Below, piece after piece: positions 1-11,309 of a stretch of DNA of 64,000 nucleotides. Position 1 is the stretch's first letter. The number at the start of each line of letters is the position of its first letter. The notes beneath the pieces are model-generated. The model was not told the origin of the DNA, searched no databases, and saw nothing but the letters and a program-made list of their open reading frames with translations. The position numbers were made by a program, and so were the translations under genes. This DNA is from Liriodendron chinense (Eukaryota > Streptophyta > Magnoliopsida > Magnoliales > Magnoliaceae). The DNA lies in NCBI GenBank assembly GCA_003013855.2, contig ML058508.1, positions 992,001 through 1,056,000 on the forward strand. Reading direction: 5' to 3'.

Positions 1-2363
1 ATTAAGGCTATTGGGAGGTGGAGTGCACCCTCACGGAATTGTGAGCGACGTAAGGCCCCAAACTGGATTGACAAAGGGAAATGTGAGGATGTGGCTCATT
101 TTGTGGCCGAAGGAGTCCGTCAAACTACGTGGTCTATGTGCATTGCACATGAGGAACAGGCAACTTTGTGGGTGTGTTGACTGAAAATCCTTAAAATCTC
201 CTCATCCGAAGATGTAAAACTACGACACTTAACTATGTGAGACTCATCTTGCTCGCTGACGTAAAATGGATCGGGTGCCTTACCAGCAGTAGAAGCTGGA
301 AATGGATGAAAATTCCATACCTTTTCCCTGCATTTCAGAAAAATCCAACAAAATACCAAAACATTGCAAAATATTTTCAAAAATCACAAAATATTTCCCT
401 TGCTTTCAAACCAAATATTTTCAAAACCACAAAAAAATATTTCCTTTGTTTTCAATAACCGATCTCTATCCTGACTCAGGTAAAAGATTCAAACCAAATA
501 TTTACAAAAATCACAAAAATTGTCACTATCCCCAGCACTACACTTCAGGAGTCTCGAACTCTTCTCACTTCACAATTTGGGATGACAGATCCGATCGCCC
601 GCAAATTGGAATCTTGACCAAAACTGGCGACCAAGCACCATCTCAATCGCATTTATGCCCAGAAGAACATCTTGAAGTCGAATAACATCCTCGTACATTC
701 TCATTAGTAAAGAAACAACATCTTGGGACGATGGACCCGATCGACCACGGGTCGGGATCTTGATTAACCCGCTGACTAAACATCCGCATAAAGAAGAAAG
801 AAATCCCCAGGGAAGCACAACCCTGCAAGCAATAAGCTCAAAGCTCTCTGCATCCCCAGCAAAAGCAAAATCATCGAACTGAAAGAGAATGAGCCAAGCC
901 ATGCATCCATCATCAAATATGCATCTCGATGCATCAGCATTCATCGCATCAATCATCATGTTTACCCGCTTTCAAAATAAAAGTCGGTTAGCCAAAGACC
1001 CCATAGGCATCCCTAGTGGAGGTGCATGCAAACCAGATTTCCATTTCAAAAAAGACAAAAAAATATTTCTATTTGCAAATAAAAACCCCACGGAGTATCA
1101 CTCCCCAGAGTGGGTATCTTTTCAAAAATCTAAAATATTTTCCCAGTAGAGGGTTCTGCCTCCAAAACACCAGGAGATCTTCTATATCTCTGGGTAGGAG
1201 TCGACGCAAAAATCAAATAAGATCCGATGTCTCGCGGTTTCCCCGGAGACCATCGGATCCAATGCACTCAAAGTACGGTCGAACTGAACTCCAGTGTCAG
1301 CACGGTCGTACCACGTGCCAAGATACGAAAAGATAAAGGCCAAAAAGGCTCGGTCAAAGAAACCATTTAACAGGTGGAAACGATGAATTGTAACCCAAGT
1401 ATCAAAATTAGCAGATTGGGTGGAAAGAGTTCACCCGCACATACCTAGGCGTGGATGCCTGAAGTACCTTGATTGAGTCCAAGTCGGCATAGTAGAATCC
1501 TGTAAGACTACATGACGCAGGGCATCTAACCACTTTTACAGTCAAGCGAAAGCAAGTACTCCTGGAGTGATCTGGGAAAACATCAAACATCACACAATCA
1601 ATCTCAGGGTCAGCAACCTCGTAAGACTACGACGCAGAGGCTCTGCTGTACCTTTCCGATGTTAGTACCGATCGAGAATGGAAGGGTTGCGATTGGGTAC
1701 CCAGGTTGCAGCAAACTGCAGGGACAATCGCAACGTTTTCTCCAAACTCTCGCGGTATGTACGAGTTATCACTCTCCAAACAATCAACTGACTCAAATAC
1801 AAAGGACAACAAAGATTCCAGACCACAATCTAGGAAAGAATGAATTGCAAACTAAGCATTAAAACCAGCAGATCGGGTGGAAAAAGCCCACCCGCACGTA
1901 CCTAGGCATGGATGCCTGAAGTACCTTGATTGAGTCTAAGTCGGCGTAGTAGAATCCCGTAAGACTACATGACACAGGGCATCTAACCACTTTGACAGTC
2001 AAGCGAAACAAGTACTCCTGGAGTGATCCGGGAAAACATCAACATCACAATTAATCTCAGGGTCAGCAACCTCGTAAGACTACGACGCAGAGGCTCTGTT
2101 GTACCTTTCTGATGTTAGTACCGATCGGGAATAGAAGGGTTGCGATTGGGTACCCAGGTTACAGCAAACTGCAGGGACAATCGCAACGTTTTCTCCAAAC
2201 TTTCGCGGTATGTGCGAGTGATCGATTTCCAAACGATCAACTGGCACAGATGCAAAGGCAAGCAAAGATTTCAGACCATGATCTATGAATGACCGAGTTA
2301 GAAGTGGGGTGTCCACTCGCTTTGGCTTTCGGTTGCACCCAACCTCTACCAAAGAGGGGCATC
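1..2363 (+). mobile_element. Element A: 3' untranslated internal part of a Tat-like Ty3/gypsy retrotransposon
   Basis: Non-coding internal DNA leading into the LTR at 2364. It matches 15245-17192, which leads into the related LTR at 17193, so both are the 3' untranslated portion of the same family. No pol domain is visible and the small ORFs are not conserved between copies. It ends in a purine-rich tract (AAAGAGGGGCATC, 2351-2363) directly before the LTR, as expected of a polypurine tract. The element's gag, pol and 5' LTR lie beyond the left edge. Family placement follows from element B's gag and primer site and is an inference. Confidence 0.7.
1382..2299 (+). repeat. Tandem duplication of ~458 bp in element A
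   Basis: Two adjacent diverged copies, beginning at about 1382 and 1840. Each contains the ACCTAGGC(G/A)TGGATGCCTGAAG segment, the CCTCGTAAGACTACGACGCAGAGGC segment and the CGCGGTATGT segment in the same order. The homologous region of element C (about 16673-17120) has one copy only, so the duplication arose in the lineage of A. Confidence 0.75.
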
Positions 2364-2561
2364 TGTAAACACCCCACCTTCGGTTACACTGTTGGTAGAG
2401 ATAACTGGATGAATGGAGGACCATACCCCCAAATTCCATGTCCAAACTCAGCCAAACTCACCCTTGTAAGCCCCAATCCATAGCCCAACTCACCCCTAAA
2501 GATCAGCCTGAAAAATCTCCCATAAGAAAAATCAATCAAAAAATCCTAAAAAAGCCAAACT

Positions 2562-2704
2562 CACTGAGTCAACCCGCTGAGTCAAATCACCGAGTCAACC
2601 CGCCGAGACAACCCCGCACCGAGTCAAAACACCGAGTCAACCCACTGATTCAAATCACCGAGTCAACCTGCTGAGTCAACCCACCGAGTCAACTCACTGA
2701 GTCC
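2562..2704 (+). promoter_or_regulatory. Array of GAGTCAA (W-box-like) motifs in LTR A
   Basis: About eight intact GAGTCAA words and several one-base variants occur in ~140 bp, 120-260 bp upstream of the LTR TATA box. The reverse complement TTGACTC contains the WRKY W-box core TTGAC(C/T); copies reading CTGAGTCA also resemble the bZIP GCN4 core TGAGTCA. The arrangement in the U3 region suggests enhancer sites. Factor binding is inferred. Confidence 0.5.
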
Positions 2705-2819
2705 CAAGCAACAGCCTCGAGACATGTCCGCACTGCTCGCGGGATCCTGAGGGCGTCCGTACGGGCGACCCCCTGGGTGCCGCCCAAACATATTTACGGG
2801 TTCTGCCACTGTCCGATGC

Positions 2820-2828
2820 TATAAATAG
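2820..2828 (+). promoter_or_regulatory. TATA box of LTR A
   Basis: TATAAATAG in the LTR, with the same element at the same relative place in LTR B (8384-8391, minus strand) and LTR C (17690-17697). It probably sets the U3/R start of the retrotransposon transcript. Confidence 0.6.
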
Positions 2829-3861
2829 CCCCCTCCCCTTCTCATTTTGAAAATCTATCCAGTCCAGAGCGACCGGTCCGTTTCGAGTTTCCCTCCATCC
2901 CCCTTTAGCCCATCTTTCCACCAAGGAGAGCCAGAGTGAGGAGAGCCTAGCCCTGGTCCAGCCCAGCCTGACCACTGGTCCAAGTCTCCCAAGCCATCTA
3001 AGTCTTAATCCAGCCACTCGAAGCCAATCCTTGCGACACCTCCGTCCATCTAGCTACTCTTTTTCCAGCATCATCTCATTACATCTAGCATAAGTGCAAC
3101 ATTTACTTTTCTTCCAACCCCCTTGCTCCACTACAAGCACTTTGATTATTTAAACACACTGCATGCATCTCGCATAAAGCACCTGTCAGTTAGAGCATAT
3201 GCTCTGGGCTTGCCTGTTAATGGAAACCTGCCCATCAGAAACTCTTACTGTTCAGACCGGCATTCATACATTAATCACCACGAGCACTTTGATTATTCAA
3301 ACACACAGCATGCATCTCGCATAAAGCACCTGTCAGTTTAAGCGTATGCTCTGGGCTTGCCTGTTAATGGAAACCTGCCCATCAGAAACTCTTACTGTTC
3401 AGACCTGCATTCATGCATCATGTCATCTATGAGAATATACGAGGATTAAAATAGACTTTCAAGTGTTAGTTCGATTCTGTGAAGTAGAGACCGTACTTCG
3501 GTACGGGCAGTGTGTGGGGTACTTTACCTCTTCCCACCCTGTAACCATGATCCCTTACCTCGAATCTCTGGCCGCAGATCAAAAGGAGTCATTTTAGATA
3601 AAGGAATCTTCGGATCCCCTTCTCTAACGTTTCTACGGGGTCTAGCCGACTGTAGATTCGAAATAACTAGCTAGTGGCGACTCTGGTCTTACATAACTCA
3701 TCTGACACATCCAGCTTAACACGACAATCAAACAAAGCCCTCGAGAACGAGGCAAGCCAGTGGCACAAACGGCGATTCGCACGCACGCACGCACCTCTTC
3801 TTCTTTTTCCGAAAGGAAAGGGAGAACGTCGTCGGGAGCGCGAAACTGGCGAGGGTCCACA

Positions 3862-5850
3862 GTCTCACACTTCAGATTTTCAGATGAGCCTTAATGGAGG
3901 AGAGATTCCTCTAATAGATGGGGTAGATGGATGTTTAAATGGGGCCATTGATGGTGGTTTAAGAGTGATGGTTGATGGAGCTTTTAATAACTCCATTAAT
4001 GGTGGGAGGGCTGGAATTTTAGATTTGAATAGGTCATTGGATGATGGAATTTTAGATGGTATGGATGAGATGGGGAGATAGGCCATAGGTGAGGCTATGC
4101 ACTCTTTGGGCGTGGGCCGCATGGATGATGTGATTGATGGTGATGATGGGGTTATGATGGACATAAATGGGCTAATCTCATGCTTAGATGGCATGGATGG
4201 TTCAGATGATACCTTTAATGGCTTGGACGCTCTTGATGATGGCCGAGATATGCGGTACACTTGCTTGGGTGGACTTGATGTGATCATTGATGATGTCCCC
4301 TTGACGATGGACTGGTGTGGATGTCCCTATGATCCCCTCAACTGAGCAGAGTGATGGTTGGATTCCTGACTTTATGTTTGAGAGGACTGCAGGTCCAGAT
4401 CTGACCGTAGATTCTTCGATCGAGGTTGCCGAGGTCTTTCTTGACGGTTCAGATGCATTTTTCATCGATCAGATTGGTCAGGATGCCACGATGTGCGGTG
4501 TGATATTTGCTGATAGCCCTTTCAATGGAGAGTACCGTCCTTCTCCTGATTGTCGACCCTTTACGCATTCGGTTCATGAGGTGGGCGAGTCTTCTCATGC
4601 AGCTGAGGTCGTGACAGTTTAAGATAGCGATGCGACTATATCCGACATAGCCGCTACTGGGGATAGGTCAGGGGCTGTTGAGCTTGGCTTTTCCTTCTCC
4701 TTCGCCTGTTAATCTTCCGATCCTTAATGAGCTGTCATCAATTTCTGAACCTTTTGTTCTGGAGGGGATACCTGTGAGGACTTGCTAGTTGCTTTCTCAT
4801 CCTTCTTGCTCGCCACGGCTGCTTGCTTGGCTTGACAGATTGTCAGCTTATGAGATTCGAGAGTTGGAGTCCTATGGCTTTGGCGGTCTGATCCATATGG
4901 CTAGAGTTGACATTGATCGGAGGATGCTTGGGGCTGCACTGATTGACTGGGTCCCTTCGTTGAACTTGTTTGTGTTCAACAACATGGAGATGGGACCTTC
5001 TTTGGAGGAGCTCGTGCATTTGACAGGTCTTCCCTGGGATTATACTCAGTATTTCTCGCCGAAGACTTTGCCGAAGACTGTCACTCTACAGAACTGGTTC
5101 GGGATCCCGTATCTTATTCAGCCTGCAGCTGTCGGTTAGGATGCGGTGGTCTTCTCTTTAGACTCATTGTATGATCTTTTCTCGGGCCCTCGGAGTGTGG
5201 CAGGGTCCCTACTTTCTCTGAATGCACTGATGCTCTGTTTAATAGCTGAGGTGCTATTCTCAGGATGGCACAAATCTCAGACTCCTTTGCTCTTTGAGGT
5301 GATGAGCCGAGCTACTTGATAGCAGGAGATCATTTCTCTCGTCCTGGATGAGTTGTTTAATGGGCTGACTAACTGTGCCTTAGGCCGCACCCATGTCCTT
5401 CGCGGCTTCTGTGCGTTTCTCCAGGTATCTTCATTGTACTTTCCTTTTCTTATTTTTTGGGAATTGCTTTGCTTTAGCTGAACCTCTTTACTTTCTCACC
5501 TCCAGATCTGGCTATGGGAGCATCTTTCGCTGACTGTTCCTGTACCATTTCCTGGCGCTCGTCGCCCTGACCTCATGCGAAACATCATGGAGTTTCTTCC
5601 GCATACAGCTAGGATGAACGAGCCCTTGTATCGCAGGATGTTTGCTGAGCTGCGTGACTGGAATGTTCGTTGGGAGTCATCTTGGCTTTTACTTCCTCCA
5701 GTACTTTGTGATGCTCACTGCCTTCCTCTGATGCTGGTCAGCTTTCGATCTTACTTTTCTTATCACCCTATTCGGTTCCTTCGGCAGTTCGGGTATGAGC
5801 AAGATGTTCCTCCTTTTGCTTTTTCGGGTATCGGGCGTCGAGCACTTCCA
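3862..5850 (+). pseudogene. Broken plant-mobile-domain (PMD) ORF, antisense to element B
   Basis: Plus-strand coding remains. 4789-5139 reads as a PMD-like segment (WLDRLSAYEIRELESYGFGG..., ...EELVHLTGLPWD), and 5506-5830 as the later part (IWLWEHL near 5506, YHPIRFLRQFGYEQDVPP near 5761). The two are separated by an apparent intron (donor CCAG|GTATCT at 5425, acceptor CTCCAG| ending 5505). In-frame stops (for example at about 5137) show decay. PMD ORFs are known both in MULE-type transposons and as extra ORFs in Tat-lineage retrotransposons. Relative to B (minus strand) this ORF is antisense and downstream of gag, the same arrangement as in element C. Upstream of 4789 there are only fragmentary low-complexity ORFs rich in D, G and M. 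Confidence 0.55.
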
Positions 5851-7091
5851 GCCAGATCATCTGACCTTATTCCGGCTTCAACTTGTTCCCCGGCGCAGAT
5901 GAGTTGGCTGAAGTTCACATATGGATGTGAGACAAGGTATCCAGAGATACTTGGATTTGCCGAGTGGACGATCATGGAGATTTGCTCCTCGTCGTCGAGG
6001 GGAGTCTTCATTCTAGCGGCCATGGCCCGCCACCGTCCAACGTAAGCTGACAATGTTTCATCACTTCTTTGCCTGAGAGCTGTGAGGTCCGCTCTCCTGG
6101 GTGCCATGTTAAGATTATATGCGAACCTGTCGACGAAAGCCTGGGAGAGCTGCTCCCAAGTCCCGATGCGATGGCAGTCCAATAATGTGTACCAGTCTAG
6201 GGCATCGTCTTTCAGGGACTTTTGAAACAGACGGATCAACGCTCCGTCGTTGCTTGCCATAGCATCTAGCTTACCACAAAATGATCTCAAGTGGTCTATA
6301 GGACACCCTGTCCCATCATATCTTTTAAATTTTGGTACCTGAAAGCCTTGAGGTACCATTGCATCATGAAATGGAAAAAGATCTCTGAACTTAGTGGATG
6401 GAAGATCCACCCCTTGCTGCTTTTGCAACTTTCTCTTCATCTCTCGCATTTGTTCTCGGAGTTGCTCTATTTCGGAGGGACCAGATGAAGGAGATCTTGC
6501 CCTTTGCCAAGATTGAGATGGCCTCATTTCATAATAATTGGTGTCATTGATGCTCCTATAATTTCTACTTGAAGGAGGTTGGGCCTGATAATTACTCCCA
6601 TTATAGGGACTTTGTTGGACTGGAGCTGAGAAGGGAGATTGTAAAGAAATCCCAGTCACAGGAGAATATTGAAATTGGTTGGAACTCCCATCAGGGAGAG
6701 GATGTTGGAATTGGCTCAGAGTTCTGGTTGTGAGATGTGACTGAAAATGGCTCTCATTTGTAAGAGGATACTGGAAGAAATACCCTGAGGTTGAGGGTTG
6801 TTCTGATTGAAGGCCCTTGTTAGGAGGGTATCGAAAGTCCTGAGCGACCCTTGGCGGTTGTGGTTGGGATGAACTAGAGGTTGGAAGAGATGGTGGTTGT
6901 TGTTTTTGTGCTAAAACAACCTGGGTGTTGACTGTTAAAACTTGGGCTTGTGTGAATCGGAGAAGCATTTCCTGCATCGCCTTCATGCTTTGTTGTAGCT
7001 CTTGGATGCCAGGAATTGGCATAGATTTTATCAGGTTTAACTGTGGAGACAAAGCCTCAGGTATTTCGAGGGTAGGGAAGGAGAGAGCCAT
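5850..7091 (-). pseudogene. Element B gag, truncated 3'
   Basis: A minus-strand ORF from ATG 7091 reads a Q/S/P-rich N-terminal third. Then comes a retrotransposon Gag core: FKRYDGTGCPIDHLRSF at about residue 255, DDALDWYTLL, then GTWEQLSQAFVDRFAYN, and LSAYVGRWRAMAARMK. It loses Gag character at about residue 410 (near 5860), where it runs into antisense PMD sequence. No zinc knuckle, protease or RT follows, so pol is deleted. The gag start is only ~250 bp inside the 5' LTR, so this family has no ORF upstream of gag. The product would be the particle-forming Gag, here certainly non-functional as an element. Confidence 0.75.
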
Positions 7092-7170
7092 GTCGGTTTT
7101 GTATTGGACGTGGCAGGGTGATTTGGTTTGGAGGAGTAATGGTGGGGAAGTATGCTCTACTCTCTTTTTT

Positions 7171-7189
7171 GGGGGGGGGGGGGGGGGGT
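7171..7189. repeat. Homopolymer G tract
   Basis: About 19 consecutive G residues (plus strand), flanked by T-rich DNA, in the leader between LTR B and gag. The length may be unreliable because such runs are hard to sequence. Confidence 0.7.
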
Positions 7190-7326
7190 TTGGGACTTTC
7201 TATTTTATTTTTTTTTTGGTTTTGGGTAGAATGCTATGTAGATGAGATTGTATGAGGACTAATGACTTTCAAGTACGGGAAGGATTCTGTTTTTCAAGTC
7301 GGATCACGACTAGTGGGACTAGCTTA

Positions 7327-7344
7327 TCCCCAGTGGAGTCGCCA
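7327..7344 (-). other. Primer-binding site of element B
   Basis: Reading the minus strand three bases past the LTR end (7348), the sequence is TGGCGACTCCACTGGGGA, the usual TGG-initial pattern of a site complementary to a tRNA 3' end. It fixes 7348-8843 as a 5' LTR on the minus strand. The tRNA (possibly Arg, as in Ogre/Tat elements) is not established here. Confidence 0.65.
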
Positions 7345-7347
7345 TTC

Positions 7348-8843
7348 TGTGGACCCTCGCCGTTCCGTGCTCCCGACGACGTTCTCCCTTTCCTTTCGGA
7401 AAAAGAAGAAGAGGATGTGTGAGTGCGTGCAAATCACCGTTTGTGCCACTGGCTTGCCTCGTTCTCAAGGGCTTTGTTTGATTATCGTGTTAAGCTGGAT
7501 GTGTCAGATGAGTTTATGTAAGACCAGAGTCGCCACTAGCCAGTTATTTCAAATCTACAGTCGGCTAGACCCCGTAGAAACGTTAGAGAAGGGGATCCAA
7601 AGATTCATTTATCTAAAATGACTCCTTTTGATCTGCGGCCAGAGATTCGAGGTAAGGGATCACAGTTACAGGGTGAGAAGAGGTTAAGCACCCCACACAC
7701 TGCCCATACCGAAGTACGGTCTCTACTTCACAGAATTGAACTAACACTTGAAAATCTGTTTTAATCCTCGTATATTCTCATAGATGACATGATGCATGAA
7801 TGCAGGTCTGAACAGTAAGAGTTTCTGATGGGCAGGTTTCCATTAACAGGCAAGCCCAGAGCATACGCTCGAACTGACAGGTGCTTTATGCGAGTTGCAT
7901 GCTGTGTGTTTGAATAATCAAAGTGCTCATGGTGATTAATGTATGAATGCCGGTCTGAACAGTAAGAGTTTCTGATGGGCAGGTTTCCATTAACAGGCAA
8001 GCCCAGAGCATACGCTCTAACTGACAGGTGCTTTATGCGAGATGCATACAGTGTGTTTGAATAATCAAAGTGCTTGTAGTGGAGCAGGGGGGTTGGAAGA
8101 AAAGTAAATGTTGCACTTATGCTAGATGCGAATGAGATGATGCTGGAAAAAGAGTAGCTAGATGGACGGAGGTGTTGCAAGGATTGGCTTCGAGTGGCTG
8201 GATCAAGACTTGGATGGCTTGGGAGACTTGGACCAGTGGTCAGGCTGGGCTGGACCAGGGCTAGGCTCTCCTCACTCGGGCTCTCCTTGGTGGAAAGATG
8301 GGCTAAAGGGGGATGGAGGGAAACTCGGAACGGACGGGTCCCTCTGGACTGGATGGATTTTCGAAATGAGAAGGGGAGGAGGGTATTTATAGCAGCGGGC
8401 AGTGGCAGAACCCGTAAATATGTTTGGGCGGCACCCAGGGGGCCGCCCGTACGAACGCCCTCGGGATCCCGTAAGCAGTACGGACATGTCTCGAGGCTGC
8501 TGCTTAGGACTCAGTGAGTTGACTTGGTGGGTTGACTCAGCGGGTTGACTCGGTGATTTGACTCGGTGGGTTGACTCAGTGTTTTAACTCGGCGGTTTGA
8601 CTCAGCGGGTTGACTCGGTGATTTAACTCAGCGGGTTGACTCAGTGAATTTGGCTTTTTAGGATTTTTTGACTGATTTTTCTTATGGGAGGTTTTTCAGG
8701 CTGATGTTTAGGAGTGAGTTGGGCTATGGATTGGGGCTTACAAGGGTGAGTTTGGCTGAGTTTGGACATGGGATTTGGGGGTATGGTCCTCCATTCATCC
8801 AGCTATCTCTACCAACAGTGTAGCCGAAGGTGGGGTGTCTACA
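7348..8843 (-). repeat. 5' LTR of element B (minus strand)
   Basis: Inverted homologue of LTR A: on the minus strand it starts TGTAGACACCCC at 8843 and ends GGGTCCACA at 7348, 1496 bp. It keeps the 147-bp internal duplication of LTR A, a TATTTATA (TATA box, minus strand) at 8384-8391 and a TTGACTC array at 8512-8650. The primer-binding site next to its inner end shows it is the 5' LTR. The outer flank is GGGAC (8844-8848). Confidence 0.83.
8512..8650 (-). promoter_or_regulatory. TTGACTC (W-box-like) array in LTR B
   Basis: At least seven TTGACTC words plus TTGACTT and TTAACTC variants (plus-strand reading), spaced roughly 13-22 bp. It is the counterpart of the array in LTR A and lies upstream of the LTR B TATA box in the element's orientation. 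Confidence 0.5.
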
Positions 8844-9790
8844 GGGACCCATCATGGACAGCCCCCACAGCCCCTAAATCTCCACCATCCATTGCTTGAG
8901 AAAAGACAAACCAAGAAGAAGACAAAAGGAGGAGAAAAGAAGAGATAAGAAAAAGATTCATGGCTAAATCGAAAAGTGGGTACAAGAATGAAGGAGACAG
9001 GAACCAGGGGAATGTCCTCATTGTCCAAACTAGAGTCAACCCAGACCGCACATGAAGAGAAGTCTGGGCGGCTCCCTAGGGACCACCCGTAGGACGGTCT
9101 CCCTCTCTCTCCGCGGGATTGGCCTCACAGTCTCTGGTAGGTGAGACTGCCAGTCCACGTCAGCAGTTGGCACCCTGAGGGCCGCCCAAAGCTCCAATCA
9201 ACTTCGAATTTTGTCTGAGACTGATCTAAATCATCTAGAAGGTACCCCACCTGTCCAATCATGAAGTACTGCGACCAAAATGGGTCTAATCAAGTCAAAA
9301 AGAAGAAAAATCGATCAAGAGGGGCCCACAAGCAATCTGGGCCATTCAAAGACTAGATCATCATGATCCAAACCATGGAAAAGCTTGCATGGGTCATCAA
9401 ATAGCAACATCAAGGGTTTGATTATCAAGAAAGAAGGCCAGAGTCCAAGATCTGATCATCAAGTGGGCCCACATGGCTAAAAAGAGCAATCTGAACCGTT
9501 TAAGTCATCATCCGCACCATGAAAAGCCTTATTAGCCTCACAAAACATCAAGGATAGATGCTCCAAAGCGAAGCTGGAGTCTAGAAAGGGCCCACAGGGC
9601 CAAATCAAGCGATGTGAACCATTCAAGTCACCATCCATGCAGTTGAGAAATCCTATCTTCCACAAAGCATCAAAGAATGAGTTGAAAATCAAAGCATCCA
9701 AGCATCATCAAGAAATTTGAGGCAAATCGGGGGTTGTATATTCATTCAGAAGAATTTGATACAGAAGAAAGGTTAAAAGGGGGACCTTAA
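8844..9790. other. No gene seen; presumed internal DNA of element C
   Basis: Between the outer end of LTR B and the PMD ORF of element C. It is rich in GGGCCCAC and CATGG words and has no ORF with recognisable domains. It is interpreted as internal sequence of C interrupted by insertion of B, because C's 3' features begin just to the right. Confidence 0.45.
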
Positions 9791-9843
9791 AATGACAAGA
9801 AGGCCATACATCAACAAGCTGAATACATCTTCGGAGAAGCAGG

Positions 9844-10986
9844 CTACAGATCACCAACATAATCATCATCATCCCTCCTCTCATCCCGCTCCCGACGATG
9901 AAGGTCCATCAGAGGAGCTGTCACTGATCCTCCAGCATACCTGCGACGACCCCCTGGAACGTGTAGTGAAGGAAGAAGAGGTCCATGTCCGTACAATAAA
10001 TACCACTGATCATAGTCACGATCCGGGATCATGAAACGAAACCCAGGCTGGCCCTCGAGAGCATCGGCCATAGCATTAGCCAGAATCTGAGCAGCCGGAG
10101 GAGGTGCGGAACAAGGAACCTGAGCCACGCCAGTGATCTGTTGGAGCAATCTCTCGCCCAAGTACCATTGAAATGATTCGGCATCAGAGAGCATGATCCG
10201 AAGATACGAAGAATCATATGCTTCCACACGTTGAGGGGTATAGTAAAGGGGAAAGCTGGCATACGGCATCCGAGCAAACTACAACAAAGGAATTCATCAT
10301 AGTCAGTCGCAGAGTAGCATGACGGGTAAGGAAAGCAAGATACTTACGTCCTTGGTGGTCAATCCGTCTATGTTAGCGCGCTAATTGTTCCCAGACACTC
10401 GGGAATTTCGCTGACGATTTTGCTGATGCCAATGCATGAAGCGATACAAGGATGGTTCAACACCATCCCGTATCCTCGGCGATAGGTGAGCAAAATGATC
10501 ATAAAAACAGGTCTGGACGAGGGTAGACAAAATGATCAGATGAAGAAAGAAGACAAACATCTCCAGGGAAGGTTAAAAAGAATACCTCCTACGACAGACC
10601 AGAAACCTGTGAAGGACCGGCTACTCCGAGAGGTCTTATCCAAGCCCTGGTAGATGCGAGTCAAGATAGCCCCATTCCAATTATATGAATGGTGAAGATC
10701 CTCAATCAAACGAAGAAATCTAGGATCAACCCTCTCATTTGCATGACAAAAAAGGAACGACCCGAAGATGCAAGTGATCATAGCCCGTGCTTTATGAAGG
10801 GCCTCCAGCTCGGTAGTAGGGATGACAGCAACGAAGGTGTTGTAAAACCACCACAATTTCACTTGGTTACTCTGGAACTCACTCTCGGGTGGGATGACTA
10901 CCACAAATCGTATGCAGTCATTGGAAGTAATGGGAGCACGAGAGCCTACATGGGGAACAACTGCCCCATGGAATGGAAAGCCTATC

Positions 10987-11041
<55 letters not shown>

Positions 11042-11309
11042 TCCAGTCCAGGGGAGTTATTCTCCATTCGCCACAGGGAAGTTGAAAGGTGTGGGTCTCA
11101 TCCATCCACCTCTCACAAAGGGCTGCAAGTAGCATGCGATTGGCATTATTGTTGTGAAAGCATAATGTAAGAAGGCCTGCGAAAGGATTGTCGGCAAGAA
11201 CGCATTCAAGCATCGATTGCAGTTGTTCCACCCAGTTATCCCAGAGGTATCGGGTACCTCGACCTTTTATGGAGGGAAGAGGTTGGTGCTCCTTAGCTAG
11301 AAAACACAT
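9844..11309 (-). pseudogene. Element C antisense PMD ORF (two exons)
   Basis: Minus-strand coding from about 11309 to 10536 (257 codons) and 10269 to 9844. The first part has PMD hallmarks: NANRMLLAALCERWMDETHTF, LPCGEWRITPLDW, then GFPFHGAVVP and VKLWWFYNTF. The second part begins at an acceptor-like TTGTTGTAG just left of 10290 and continues FARMPYASFPLYYTPQRVEAYD, ending in an R/D-rich tail. A 48-bp (TA)n lies inside the first exon and is read in frame as alternating Ile/Tyr within the domain. The ORF is antisense to C's LTR. Extra antisense ORFs between pol and the 3' LTR are known in Tat-lineage elements. Whether it is still translated is unknown. Confidence 0.6.
10991..11038. repeat. 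(TA)n microsatellite inside the PMD ORF
   Basis: About 24 TA units, 48 bp, a multiple of three, so the surrounding PMD frame stays open. Confidence 0.9.

Larger units (their letters stand above)
2364..3861 (+). repeat. LTR of element A (3' LTR)
   Basis: Starts TGTAAACACC and ends GGGTCCACA, the TG...CA ends of an LTR, length 1498 bp. It is homologous to 7348-8843 (inverted) and 17193-18567 (direct). It is read as the 3' LTR because the sequence on its left matches that left of LTR C, whereas the sequences to the right of A and C are unrelated. It carries a 147-bp internal direct repeat starting at 3137 and 3284 (CACTTTGATTATT units), shared with LTR B but single in LTR C. The next five bases, GTCTC (3862-3866), would be the right-hand target-site copy. 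Confidence 0.82.
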
